DNA of 64,000 bases. Source: Deltaproteobacteria bacterium (GTDB taxonomy: Bacteria; Desulfobacterota; Binatia; UBA1149; JAJCZL01). A program made the position numbers and the translations under genes. Below are positions 32,496-40,562 of the stretch, one piece after another. Positions within the stretch are counted from its first letter, which is position 1; each line of letters opens with the position of its first letter. The notes beneath the pieces are model-generated. The model did not search any database and had not been told where the DNA came from. It was given only the letters and a program-made list of their open reading frames with translations. Location: NCBI GenBank assembly GCA_029262415.1, contig JAJCZL010000007.1:17041-81040 (forward strand), in the 5' to 3' direction.

Positions 32496-33989
32496 TCAAA
32501 GCCTGCGAAGACGCGCCCGGTCCAGCTTGCCCATCGCATTGCGGGGGATTTCTTCGACGAAGCGGTACTCGCGCGGCTGCTTGTACTTGGCCAGGTCCTT
32601 GGCTGCGGCTTGGCGGAGCCGGGCTTCTATCGCAGCGTAGTCGCTGTGAGGTGCGCGGCTCACGACGAACGCGGCTACGATCTCACCCAGGTCATCATGG
32701 GCGAGGCCGACGACGACCAACTCGACGACACCGTCAACGTCTGCCAACACCGCTTCGACTTCGCCGGGAACCACGTTGCTTCCGCCGACGATGATGAGTT
32801 CTTTGCTGCGTCCGACCACGTAAAGGTAGCCGTCCTCGTCCAAGTGCCCAAGATCGCCGGTGTGAAACCAGCCATCGCGAAACGCATCAGCCGTAGATTG
32901 TGGGTCGCCCTCGTAGCAGCGCGTGACGGTAGGACTGCGCACGCAGATCTCTCCGCACTCGTGCGCTGCGCCTGGGTTTGCGACTATACGGATTTCGGTC
33001 TGTTTTAGCGGCCGTCCGACGCTGCCGCGCCGCGGTTGTGACGGCGAGTTGGCTGCAATGATTCCGGTCTCGGTAAGCCCATAACGATTGATCAGCTCGA
33101 TGCCGAAGCGCGTGTGGAAGCGTTCGGCAAGTGCGTCGGGCAGCGGTGCCGATCCGCTAACCGCGAGTCGTAACGAGGTCAACGTATCGTTTGCGCGCGC
33201 GGCGTCGAGCATTCGTGCGTACATCGTCGGCACACCCATGATGGTATTGGGTTCGTGTATGGCGATCGCGTCGAGCGTGGCGCGTGGGTCGAAGCCGGGC
33301 GCCAGTAGGATCCTGCAGCCCGCGGTAAGACTTGCATACACGCCGAGCACCAGGCCGTGAAAATGGTGAGCGGGCAGCACGTGAAGAATGCAGTCGGCCG
33401 GCGAGCGCTGCCATAGCTCTTCGAGAGCGGCGATGTTAGCGGCCAGGCCCGCGTGCGAAAGTGGAACACCTTTAGGCTGGCCGGTGGTTCCCGAAGTAAA
33501 CAAAAGCAGGGCGTCTTCGTTTCCGTTCAGATCGACTGCCGCGTCCACCGACGCTCGTTGCTTCGCTGCGCCGGCCGCGGGCTCTAAGTCTGACTCGGCC
33601 AGCCAGGTGAGCGCAAGGTCTGCGAACGCTACTGAGCACTCGGTCGCAACGGCTGTGCTTGCGGCGGCAACACGGACGCCCGACGCGCACAGAAGCTTGC
33701 GGCGCTCGCCGTCGGCGAGCGCGGGGTTAAACGGTACGACGGTCAGCCCCGAGGCGAGTGCGGCCAGATGCATGGCCGGGAGATCGAGACCGCGCGAGGG
33801 AGACAGCGCGATGCGCTCGCCTGCCTGCAACCCGGCGGCGGCGAAACGGCTGCACCAGTCGCCGACCCGCCGCGAGATGTCAGCTGCGGTGAAGTCCCGG
33901 GCCACGCTCGCATCTTCGGATAGTAGCGAAAGAACCACGCGCGTCGGCTCGCTGCGTAGCGAAGCTAGGATCGGCTGGGCTATGTTCAC
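32496..33989 (-). CDS. AMP-dependent acyl-CoA synthetase/ligase
   Basis: The 497-residue protein has motif A3 LLLFTSGTTGQPKGVPLSH near residue 165, GLTETG with INRYGLTETGI near 300, A8 FHTGDLGHLDEDGYLYVVGRSKELIIVGGSNVVPGEVE near 370-405 and the catalytic Lys in IPRNAMGKLDR near the C-terminus. These enzymes activate a carboxylic acid as acyl-AMP then form the CoA thioester. The VGGSNVVPGEVE segment has N-V-V in place of N-I-Y/S, seen in long-chain and malonyl-type members. Substrate unknown. It lies leftward next to a phosphatase gene with 27 bases between them. Confidence 0.88.
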   Translation of the reverse strand: MNIAQPILASLRSEPTRVVLSLLSEDASVARDFTAADISRRVGDWCSRFAAAGLQAGERIALSPSRGLDLPAMHLAALASGLTVVPFNPALADGERRKLLCASGVRVAAASTAVATECSVAFADLALTWLAESDLEPAAGAAKQRASVDAAVDLNGNEDALLLFTSGTTGQPKGVPLSHAGLAANIAALEELWQRSPADCILHVLPAHHFHGLVLGVYASLTAGCRILLAPGFDPRATLDAIAIHEPNTIMGVPTMYARMLDAARANDTLTSLRLAVSGSAPLPDALAERFHTRFGIELINRYGLTETGIIAANSPSQPRRGSVGRPLKQTEIRIVANPGAAHECGEICVRSPTVTRCYEGDPQSTADAFRDGWFHTGDLGHLDEDGYLYVVGRSKELIIVGGSNVVPGEVEAVLADVDGVVELVVVGLAHDDLGEIVAAFVVSRAPHSDYAAIEARLRQAAAKDLAKYKQPREYRFVEEIPRNAMGKLDRARLRRL

Positions 33990-34016
33990 GGTCTCGTGTG
34001 GGCGAGGGCCCGCGAG

Positions 34017-34580
34017 TTACTGGTCCTTCTTCCAGCGCGTCACGAAGCGCTCCTGAACGATGTTGTCCGGGGATTTGTGTTCTTCGAGATCGGGCGCCGC
34101 GGAGCGAAGCTCTTGGATCTTCTTTATGATGTCGCGCCCCTTGGCGATTCCTTTTCGTGCAAGGTAGCAGCCGACAACCAGGCCGGTACGGCCGTGACCG
34201 TTTGTACAATGTATCAGCGTCGGGCTGTCGCGACCGTCGATCTCGGCATCGATCGCGTCAAGGATATACTCCATTTCTTGGTCGGTGGGAGCCGAACCGT
34301 CCTCGATCGCGTGGTTGGCGATCTCGGCAATCGCCCCGCGCGCCTCGGCCAGAGCTTCGAGTTGGTCGGCGTAGGGAACGTAGTGCTCGCCGGTCTCGAT
34401 GTCGTTCAACTCATCCTCGTCGAGCAAACAGAAAACCGAGCGGATGCCCGCATCGAGCAAAGCGTCGAGATGATGAACGTCTACGGTTTCACCCTTGGCT
34501 CCGGGAAACGGGCCGGCCAGGAGCACGTTCGGAATGACCCAATACGAGCCTGGATACGGAGGTGGCGGAGTTGCGCTCAC
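34017..34580 (-). CDS. Dual-specificity phosphatase-like protein
   Basis: The 187-residue protein has the PTP-loop HCTNGHGRTG near residue 125 (Cys nucleophile and Arg of the CX5R motif), preceded by SPTLI, and an N-terminal VIPNVLLAGPFPGA segment found in dual-specificity phosphatases. A DEDELNDIETGEHYVPYAD segment takes the place of the general-acid loop. It could remove phosphate from Ser/Thr/Tyr or from a lipid or sugar phosphate. It has no signal peptide. It is upstream of, and probably co-transcribed with, the acyl-CoA ligase. Confidence 0.8.
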   Translation of the reverse strand: MSATPPPPYPGSYWVIPNVLLAGPFPGAKGETVDVHHLDALLDAGIRSVFCLLDEDELNDIETGEHYVPYADQLEALAEARGAIAEIANHAIEDGSAPTDQEMEYILDAIDAEIDGRDSPTLIHCTNGHGRTGLVVGCYLARKGIAKGRDIIKKIQELRSAAPDLEEHKSPDNIVQERFVTRWKKDQ

Positions 34581-34677
34581 GGGGCTACAGCCAGAAGGGT
34601 TCTTCGTGACCGGTCCTTGAACTACAAAAGCGTCCGACCCAGGTCAAGGCCGCGAGAGCAGTCGCGAAAGAAAACGC

Positions 34678-34705
34678 TTGTTATCGGTAGATTCGTCACT
34701 AGAAT
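34678..34705 (+). promoter_or_regulatory. Likely promoter of ssrA
   Basis: TTGTTA (34678-34683), 16 bases, TAGAAT (34700-34705), about 30 bases before the 5' end of mature tmRNA. The elements are near sigma-70 consensus and there is no other gene start to serve. Confidence 0.45.
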
Positions 34706-34734
34706 GGGTGGCTGTAAGAGACCTTATCGATCCT

Positions 34735-35089
34735 GGGGGCGAACTGGGCTCGACGGGGGTCATGAAGCAACGATTGCATGCCGAGGTCTGTTTCCCTCGT
34801 TAATCCAGCAGACTGCAAACTAACTGCAGACAATAACAACTACGCTCTCGCAGCCTAAATTGCTGTGAGCGTCTCACCTGGGCATTCCCGCGGCTCAGAA
34901 TGGGGCGAGTACTTGCGGGATAGGAAAGTGGCTCGGCTACCGAGCTACGGTCCGAACTTTAGGAGTAGCTGGCTGTCGGGCATTCCGCGCATCGGACGTC
35001 CCGGCAGTAAGAATAAATGATGCGCTAAGCATGTAGATGTCGGTGTGAACTGCCTTCGGACGGGGGTTCGATTCCCCCCGCCTCCACCA
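34735..35089 (+). ncRNA. ssrA: tmRNA (one-piece)
   Basis: The 355-nt RNA starts GGGGGCGAACTGGGCTCGACG and ends with CCGCCTCCACCA; the 5' GGGGGCG pairs with the 3' CGCCTCC to form the acceptor stem, and the T-arm GGGGGTTCGATTCCCCC precedes it. CCA is encoded. The tag reading frame after CTAACT is GCA GAC AAT AAC AAC TAC GCT CTC GCA GCC TAA, giving tag ADNNNYALAA, close to the common ANDENYALAA. With SmpB (gene at 31995) it rescues stalled ribosomes. Its 3' end is the attachment site for the downstream genomic island. Confidence 0.96.
35057..35078 (+). repeat. Left attachment repeat of the island (ssrA 3' end)
   Basis: CGGACG, one variable base, then GGGTTCGATTCCCCC. This 22-base segment of ssrA is repeated with a single mismatch at 50840-50861 on the same strand. 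The 3' ends of tmRNA genes are well-known integration sites for P4-type integrases, and such an integrase gene begins 166 bases downstream. Confidence 0.75.
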
Positions 35090-35123
35090 TCAGCACTTCC
35101 GAGGGAGGCCGAGGAAGTCCACT

Positions 35124-35150
35124 AACCCGCTGTAACTAGCGGGTTTTTCT
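35124..35150 (+). terminator. Intrinsic terminator downstream of ssrA
   Basis: AACCCGCT (35124-35131), a six-base loop, AGCGGGTT (35138-35145) with its two terminal Ts running into TTTCTTT. Eight perfect pairs plus a T-rich tail make a canonical terminator. It lies just beyond the attachment repeat, so it belongs to the island and replaces whatever terminator ssrA had before. Confidence 0.8.
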
Positions 35151-35254
35151 TTGTATAGTGTCCTTCGTGTTCCGATGCTTTCCAGTGAAATCCGTGCCCG
35201 ATTGGGGGCAACTCTGGGGGCAACAGGGGAACACCCAAAGGGAGTTGCCCCCAC

Positions 35255-36341
35255 GTGCCGTTAACTGATACCGCTATCCGTTCCGCGAAGCCGCGCCCGA
35301 AGACCTTCAAGCTGTTTGACGGAGGCGGCCTCTATCTGGAGGTCAACCCCGTCGGCGGCAAGTGGTGGCGTCTGAAGTATCGGTTCGGCGGCAAGGAGAA
35401 GCGGCTCTCGTTGGGCGTTTACCCCGACGTTCGATTGAAATCGGCTCGCGGTAAGCGTGACTTAGCTCGCCAACAGATTGCGGCCGGTATCGACCCCGGA
35501 CATGCTCGTCGTGCGGAAAAGCTTGCGCACGCAGGTGCCGACAGTTTCGAGGTCGTAGCACGTGAGTGGCACGGAAAGTTCTCCGAGGGATGGTCGCCGA
35601 GTCACGGCGACCGTGTGTTGCGGCGGCTTGAGAAAGACCTGTTCCCCACGCGCGGAGCGCGATCCCACGGGCGATCTTCGCGGCGCTCTGCCCCCGCCGA
35701 AAGAAAGGCATCACGCGTCCATCATCGAGCCGAAAGGGATTGGTGAACTACTGCGGGCGATAGATGCCTATCAAGGTTTCTTCGTTACGAAGTGCGCGCT
35801 GCGGCTAGCGCCGCTCGTTTTCGTTCGACCGGGAGAACTGCGAAAGGCGGAGTGGTCGGAGATCGACTTGGACAAAGCCGAGTGGCGCATCCCCGCCGAG
35901 CGGATGAAAATGCGAGAGCAGCACATCGTGCCGCTATCTCGCCAGGCCGTCGATGTACTTCGGGATATTGAGCCATTAACGAGCTGCGCGATACCCGCCA
36001 AACCGAACGCGCCGCGCTTTGTCTTTCCAGGTATGCGTTCGCGCGCGCGCCCCATGAGCGAAAACGCGGTGCTCGCGGCGCTCAGGCGCATGGGTTACGC
36101 GAAGGAAGAAATGACCGGCCACGGCTTCCGCAGTATGGCATCCACCCTGCTGCACGAACGAGGTTGGAACCATCAGGTGATCGAACGCCAGCTCGCCCAT
36201 GCCGAACGCAACGCCGTGAGCGCGGCCTACAACTTCGCCGAGCATCTGCCCGAACGGCGTAAGATGATGCAGGCGTGGGCTGATTACCTGGACTTGCTGA
36301 AACGCGGTGCCGACGTGATCCCGCTGTTCAGGAAGGCGTAA
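35255..36341 (+). pseudogene. P4-type tyrosine integrase, broken by deletion and frameshift
   Basis: Starting with GTG, the N-terminal arm-binding domain (DUF4102) is intact: LTDTAIRSAKP, FKLFDGGGLYLEVNP, RFGGKEKRLSLGVYPDVRL. The core-binding domain runs to RRLEKDLFP at about 35648. The frame then shifts, and the second frame resumes with RAERDPTGDLRGALPPPKERHH. Compared with P4-type integrases, about 50 residues between these points are missing. The catalytic domain is otherwise complete, with Arg in RPGELRKAEW, HGFRS and the Tyr in AAYNFAEH. As two frames it cannot give a full enzyme. The position beside ssrA identifies it as the integrase of this island. Confidence 0.85.
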
Positions 36342-36462
36342 AGAGTGGCTGTCTCTACCAACTTCCGCACGCTCTCGCCAGCTCATGACCCTGCCCCCGG
36401 GGGATTCTGTCCTTGACTACCGCGATCGGGCGAACCTCAGGTTCTGTTATTGACGCATCGGC

Positions 36463-37143
36463 CTACCCTCTTCCCGCTTCAGCGCTGCATCCGCCACCGT
36501 TGAGTGCTTCTCGAGCTTCTTTGACGAGCCATGGCACCATCGCGAGTGCCGCCACCGGGTCGGCCCACCACAGGTCAGCCACTGCGTTCGCAGCGAGACC
36601 GAGAAGCAGCGTTAGCGAGAGGTAGGAGCACGCAAGTGTCTCCTTTGCTTCAGCGCGAAGCGCTGCGCTTCCGACCTCTTTAGCTGCTCGGAGCTTTCCC
36701 CAGGCGACAGCGGGCATGAGAAGAAGCGACAAAACAGCAAGCGCGATCCCAACCTGGCTCTCCTGCGGAGCGCTCTGCGTGTAGAGCGTCGCAAGTGCCT
36801 CGCCGCTTACATAGAGAGCAAGAGCTATAAAGGTAGCACCGACGAAGCGGTGGACGACGTGCTCTCTGGCGTCGACCACCTCGTCGTCCTCGCCCCGTGC
36901 TTCGGCCGCGAAGCGCCAGAGCAGCACGCCGGCCGCGGCGAACTCGATGACGCTGTCGAGCCCGAATCCAACGAGGACGCTGCTCTCTGCTGCAATCCCC
37001 GACCAGAGGGCCACTACCGCCTCGACGCAGTTGTAGGTCATCGTGGCTGCAACGAGCCAGAGAGCTATCTTGAGCCATTTCCGCCTATGAAGGTCGGTTC
37101 GGGGGCCGTGTTGGGACGCCATGCGAAGCGATGTTTCAGTCAT
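36463..37143 (-). CDS. Cation diffusion facilitator-like transporter
   Basis: The 226-residue protein has about six membrane segments, including WLKIALWLVAATMTYNCVEAVVALWSG, VLVGFGLDSVIEFAAAGVLLWRF, FVGATFIALALYVSGEAL, VGIALAVLSLLLMPAVAWG and LSLTLLLGLAANAVADLWWADPVAALAMVPWLVKEA. The GLDSxIE and NAVADLWWADP segments match CDF metal-site positions (the D/N/D pattern of helices 2 and 5). The usual C-terminal cytoplasmic domain is missing, so it is a short CDF. It starts four bases after the ArsR-type gene, so both form one operon, giving metal-induced export of a divalent cation; the metal is unknown. Confidence 0.75.
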   Translation of the reverse strand: MTETSLRMASQHGPRTDLHRRKWLKIALWLVAATMTYNCVEAVVALWSGIAAESSVLVGFGLDSVIEFAAAGVLLWRFAAEARGEDDEVVDAREHVVHRFVGATFIALALYVSGEALATLYTQSAPQESQVGIALAVLSLLLMPAVAWGKLRAAKEVGSAALRAEAKETLACSYLSLTLLLGLAANAVADLWWADPVAALAMVPWLVKEAREALNGGGCSAEAGRG

Positions 37144-37146
37144 CGC

Positions 37147-37482
37147 CTACCTCCTTCTTGTGGCGTGCGCGGCGTGTTCTCGAGCGACGGCGAAGAGTGC
37201 CTTCACGTGGTCGTCGTCGAGAGCGTAGTAGACGTGCCGGCCCGCCTTTCGGTGCCGAACAAGCCCCTGGTTGCGAAGTGCCCGCAGCTGATGGGATACG
37301 GCAGACTGTTCCAACTCAAGTTCGACGCACAAGTCGTGCACGCATCGTTCGTTGTCGAAAATCGCGGCTATGATGCGAACACGGGTCGGGTCAGAGAGCG
37401 CCTTGAAGGCATCTGCGATGGCGGATGCGCTGTGGTCGTCGAGCGGCCCAGGCCGGGTCTTGCGCCTTGCGGATGCGGACAT
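37147..37482 (-). CDS. ArsR/SmtB-family metal-responsive repressor
   Basis: The ATG at 37482 gives 111 residues; upstream in-frame ATGs at 37503 and 37497 lie within the operator palindrome and are possible but less likely. The winged helix reads IADAFKALSDPTRVRIIAAIF, ERCVHDLCVELELEQSAVSHQLRALRNQGLVRHRKAGRHVYYALDD. A cysteine pair in ERCVHDLC follows the SmtB/CadC-type alpha3 site, and the C-terminal DDHVKALFAVAREHAAHA has His/Asp residues of the alpha5 metal site. The pattern fits Zn/Co/Ni or Cd sensing. It would control its own operon and perhaps the efflux genes on the other strand. Confidence 0.85.
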   Translation of the reverse strand: MSASARRKTRPGPLDDHSASAIADAFKALSDPTRVRIIAAIFDNERCVHDLCVELELEQSAVSHQLRALRNQGLVRHRKAGRHVYYALDDDHVKALFAVAREHAAHATRRR

Positions 37483-37483
37483 A

Positions 37484-37515
37484 ACACATGAATACATGAG
37501 CATGTGTTCATGTGT
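37484..37515. promoter_or_regulatory. ArsR/SmtB-type operator palindrome
   Basis: ACACATGAA (37484-37492) and TTCATGTGT (37507-37515) form a perfect nine-base inverted repeat; inside it lies ACATGAGCATGT, a second, shorter palindrome. Arrangement and bases resemble SmtB/CzrA operators (ATGAA and TTCAT arms). It directly touches the ArsR-type gene start and lies in the shared promoter region with the rightward efflux genes. Confidence 0.75.
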
Positions 37516-37620
37516 TAACCCCCAATCGCTTGCCTCGCCGGTAAAAAGCATTGCGCAGCGCGGCCGTTGCGGTCTATGTTACCCTAGGTGGGTTACGGGC
37601 CCATCAGAGGCCGGAATCCT

Positions 37621-38010
37621 ATGAAACACCGAGCAGCAAGAACTACGATGGCGACCCTTAGCCTCCTCGCCTACGTGTGGGGTGGCCTCGGCGTCGGCTC
37701 GCAGTTCGTCTACTGCGTCGGTTCTGATGGGCATAGCGGCATCGAGCGGGCGCACGGCCCGTCGCATGATGCGGTGCCGCGCGAGGAGAATTCCGCGCTC
37801 AGCTCCAAGTCGTGCTTAGATGTCTCGCTCCTCGTTCCTGCTTCGAAGGAGCAGGAACGGCTCAGAGACCTGAGCCCAGCACTCCAGCACCTCGTTTCGA
37901 CGGTTCTTTCGCATGTCTCCTTGGGAGACCCCCGTTTCACTCGCGGCGACAGCCCAGACGTTAACCGCGAGAAGACCATCTCTCTTCGCTCCACCGTTCT
38001 TCGCATCTAG
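37621..38010 (+). CDS. Small exported protein of the efflux locus
   Basis: The 129-residue protein starts at an ATG (AGGCCGGAATCCT upstream, weak RBS). It has a hydrophobic N-terminus (TTMATLSLLAYVWGGLGVGSQFVYCVG) that looks like a signal peptide or anchor, then polar sequence with a histidine-containing HSGIERAHGPSHD segment and a lone Cys (SSKSCLDV). It lies divergent from the ArsR gene and directly before the RND efflux genes, in the place where small periplasmic metal-binding proteins of Czc/Cus clusters are found. I do not recognise the family. Confidence 0.5.
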   Translation: MKHRAARTTMATLSLLAYVWGGLGVGSQFVYCVGSDGHSGIERAHGPSHDAVPREENSALSSKSCLDVSLLVPASKEQERLRDLSPALQHLVSTVLSHVSLGDPRFTRGDSPDVNREKTISLRSTVLRI

Positions 38011-38064
38011 CCACTTAATCGCTCCTGTTCGTGCCCTCCCTGCAAAGGCGGGAGTGGGTCGATT

Positions 38065-38073
38065 TGTTATAGT
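38065..38073 (+). promoter_or_regulatory. Extended -10 promoter element before the outer membrane factor gene
   Basis: TGTTATAGT gives an extended -10 element (TG, one base, TATAGT) 52 bases before the ATG of the efflux outer membrane factor. No convincing -35 element is visible, as expected for extended -10 promoters. Confidence 0.35.
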
Positions 38074-38125
38074 GCTGCGCGCATCTGCGTCGCATCGCTG
38101 TGCTGACGTTTTGGAGAACGGTGAA

Positions 38126-39511
38126 ATGAATAGACAAAAACGAAATATGACGGCGCTTGCTGTCTGCGCTCTTGCGCTGTCGGGCTGCGCTACCCAGCAA
38201 GACGCCGCGAACATGCCAGAGCCGAGGCCGCTTGGACGAGAGTTGAGTAGCGTCCAAGCGGCGGTCGAGAGACAAGCAAATTCGGAGGCTAGACCGCTCG
38301 AGTATCCTAGCGGTGTTATTGCGCTTCGGGACGCGCTCGCCCTGGCGCTGATGAACAATCCGCGACTGGCTGCCTTCTCTTGGGAGGTGCGGGTGCGCGA
38401 AGCGAACGTGCTTCAGGCGGGACTACTTCCTAACCCTGAAATCACCATCGAGTTAGAAAATTTTGGCGGCTCGGAGGTGACGAGTGGTTTTGACGGCTCA
38501 GAAAACACACTTTGGCTTTCGCAGCTCATTGAACTTGGCGGCAAGCGCACCAAACGCCGCACGGTGGCCGAGTTGGAGCGAGCTGTTGCCAGTTGGGACT
38601 ACGAGGCGGCCAGAATAGACACATTTACCGAGGTCGCACTCGCTTTCACACAACTGCTTGCCGCTCAGGAACGAAAGGCTCTCTCGGAGGAACTTGTTGG
38701 GGTAACCGACCGAGCTTTGCGGGTCGTAGGCGATCAGGTGAAGGCCGGCGCTGTCTCGGCCGTGGAGAAAAACCGTGCTGAGGTGGCGCTCGCTACTAGC
38801 CGCGTTGAACTGGCCCGGCGGGTTCGTGAGCTCAACTCGGCAAGAAAGCTCCTTGCAGCCACGTGGGGAAGCACGGAGGTCTCGTTTGCCGGAGTAGTAG
38901 GTGCTCTGGGCGAGGGAATCTCGCCGCCACCCTCTGAGGCTGCACTGCTTCGCCAGGTTGAAGAGAACCCAGACCTTGCCCGCTGGACGACTGAACTCTC
39001 AGCGCGCCGGGCACTAGTCGCACTCGAAGACTCAAAGCGTATCCCCGATGTGACGCTCGGCGGTGGTCCGCGCTGGTTTAACGAGACAAACCATAGTGCG
39101 TTTGTGTTTGAGCTAAGCGTTCCGCTACCGCTTTTTGATCGCAACCAGGGGGCGGCTCTTGAGGCTCGGAGGCGTCTAGCCAAGGCTTCCGAGGAGCGTC
39201 GTGCTGCCGAGGTCGACGTTAGAACAGCGCTAAGCACTGCCCACCAGTCGCTCGCAGCCACGTACGAAGCAGTTGTTGCGCTTCAGCGCGATGTGCTCCC
39301 CAAAGCCCAGGCCGCGTTTGACGGAGCGACCTCTGCGTACCGACGCGGCGTGTTTCGCTACCTAGATGTGTTGGATGCGCAGAGAACGCTCTTTGCGCTT
39401 CGAAGTGAGTACCTCGAAACGCTCGCGGCCCATCACGGCGATATCGCTCGTGTGGAGCGCCTTGTCGGCCGGCCGCTCGGAGAGTTTCGAGATGAAGATA
39501 GGAGATCCTGA
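38126..39511 (+). CDS. Outer membrane efflux lipoprotein (TolC/CusC/CzcC type)
   Basis: The ATG at 38126 (GGAG 11 bases upstream) gives 461 residues. A lipobox is present (CALALSGC). Two OEP repeats follow: LRDALALALMNNPRLAAFSWEVRVREANVLQAGLLPNPEITIELENFGG with the LxxAlxxNP start, and ALLRQVEENPDLARWTTELSARRALVALEDSKRIPDVTLGGGPRWF. The LFDRNQGAALEARRRL motif is typical of CzcC/CusC proteins. It forms the outer membrane channel of the tripartite pump with the two downstream genes; the stop overlaps the adaptor gene region by a few bases. Confidence 0.9.
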   Translation: MNRQKRNMTALAVCALALSGCATQQDAANMPEPRPLGRELSSVQAAVERQANSEARPLEYPSGVIALRDALALALMNNPRLAAFSWEVRVREANVLQAGLLPNPEITIELENFGGSEVTSGFDGSENTLWLSQLIELGGKRTKRRTVAELERAVASWDYEAARIDTFTEVALAFTQLLAAQERKALSEELVGVTDRALRVVGDQVKAGAVSAVEKNRAEVALATSRVELARRVRELNSARKLLAATWGSTEVSFAGVVGALGEGISPPPSEAALLRQVEENPDLARWTTELSARRALVALEDSKRIPDVTLGGGPRWFNETNHSAFVFELSVPLPLFDRNQGAALEARRRLAKASEERRAAEVDVRTALSTAHQSLAATYEAVVALQRDVLPKAQAAFDGATSAYRRGVFRYLDVLDAQRTLFALRSEYLETLAAHHGDIARVERLVGRPLGEFRDEDRRS

Positions 39512-39512
39512 A

Positions 39513-40547
39513 ATGAAAGCATTCACAGAACATCTGCTCGTACGTGCAGTGTCGATACTATTGATTACCGGCCTAGTGCTCTGGGGCGTTGCTCCCCACT
39601 CGGGCCTTTCGGTGGCGATAGCAGCAGACGAGCACGGACACGACGAGGCGCACGATGAAGACTCTCATGATGAGGACGCCGCCGAGCACGAAGGCCATGG
39701 AAGCGATGAGGGAGAGCATCACGACGATGTCGTAAGGCTAAGCGCTTCTCAGATGCAGGAGTTCGGCATCGAGGTGGCTACAGCAGGAAGCGGTCAGATC
39801 ACCACGTATGTCGTGCTTCCCGGAGAGGTCGTTCCTAATGCCGACCGCGTGGCGCACATCGTTCCTCGTTACGCCGGCATCGTAAGAGAGGTCCGAAAAC
39901 GCATCGGAGACAAGGTGAAAACCGGTGACGTCCTTGCCGTTATCGAGAGTAGCGAAACACTGACGGCATATGAGCTAAAAACACTTCTCGACGGTACGGT
40001 CATCGCCAAACACGTTACGCGCGGAGAGGCTGTCACTCGGGACTCGCAGGCGTTTGTCATAGCCGACCTGCGCGATGTCTGGCTTGAGCTAAGCATCTAC
40101 CAGCGCGACCTGTCCCGCGTGAAGGTTGGCCAGCGCGTGCTCATCTCGAGCGGTCATCACCTGCCCGACGTAGAAGGAACGATCTCATACGTAAGCCCGG
40201 TGGTCGATGAGGACACACGCACTGCAAGGGCGCGCCTCGTCGTGGACAACGGCGCCGGTGCGTGGCGGCCGGGCATGTTCGTCACCGGTCGCGTTGCGGT
40301 TACGGCGGCGAATGTGCCGGTCGCCGTCCCGCATTCAGCGCTTCAGACCGTGGAAGGACACACGCTTGTCTTCGTACAAGATGAAGATGGCTTTGAGCCG
40401 CGCGAACTAAGACTTGGACGTAGCAGCACGACCCATGTCGAGGTCTTGTCGGGCCTCTCGGCAGGTGAGTCGTACGTCGCCAAGGGCGGCTTCATCATAA
40501 AAGCCGAGCTTGGAAAGTCCGAGCTTAGCGAAGGCCACTCGCACTAA
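39513..40547 (+). CDS. Heavy-metal RND efflux periplasmic adaptor subunit
   Basis: The ATG at 39513 (GGAG eight bases upstream) gives 344 residues; an in-frame ATG at 39492 is an alternative without RBS. A signal peptide/anchor (residues 5-35) is followed by a His/Asp/Glu-rich stretch (residues about 37-73, with many HDE repeats) that could bind metal. The adaptor domains follow: GIEVATAGSGQITTYVVLPGEVVPN, YAGIVREVRKRIGDKVKTGDVLAVIESSE (lipoyl-like half motifs), ISSGHHLPDVEGTISYVSPVVDEDTRTARARLVVDN (beta barrel). It links the inner membrane pump to the outer membrane channel. The His-rich N-terminus is typical of CzcB-like members. Confidence 0.9.
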   Translation: MKAFTEHLLVRAVSILLITGLVLWGVAPHSGLSVAIAADEHGHDEAHDEDSHDEDAAEHEGHGSDEGEHHDDVVRLSASQMQEFGIEVATAGSGQITTYVVLPGEVVPNADRVAHIVPRYAGIVREVRKRIGDKVKTGDVLAVIESSETLTAYELKTLLDGTVIAKHVTRGEAVTRDSQAFVIADLRDVWLELSIYQRDLSRVKVGQRVLISSGHHLPDVEGTISYVSPVVDEDTRTARARLVVDNGAGAWRPGMFVTGRVAVTAANVPVAVPHSALQTVEGHTLVFVQDEDGFEPRELRLGRSSTTHVEVLSGLSAGESYVAKGGFIIKAELGKSELSEGHSH

Positions 40548-40562
40548 TCGGAGGTTAAGACG

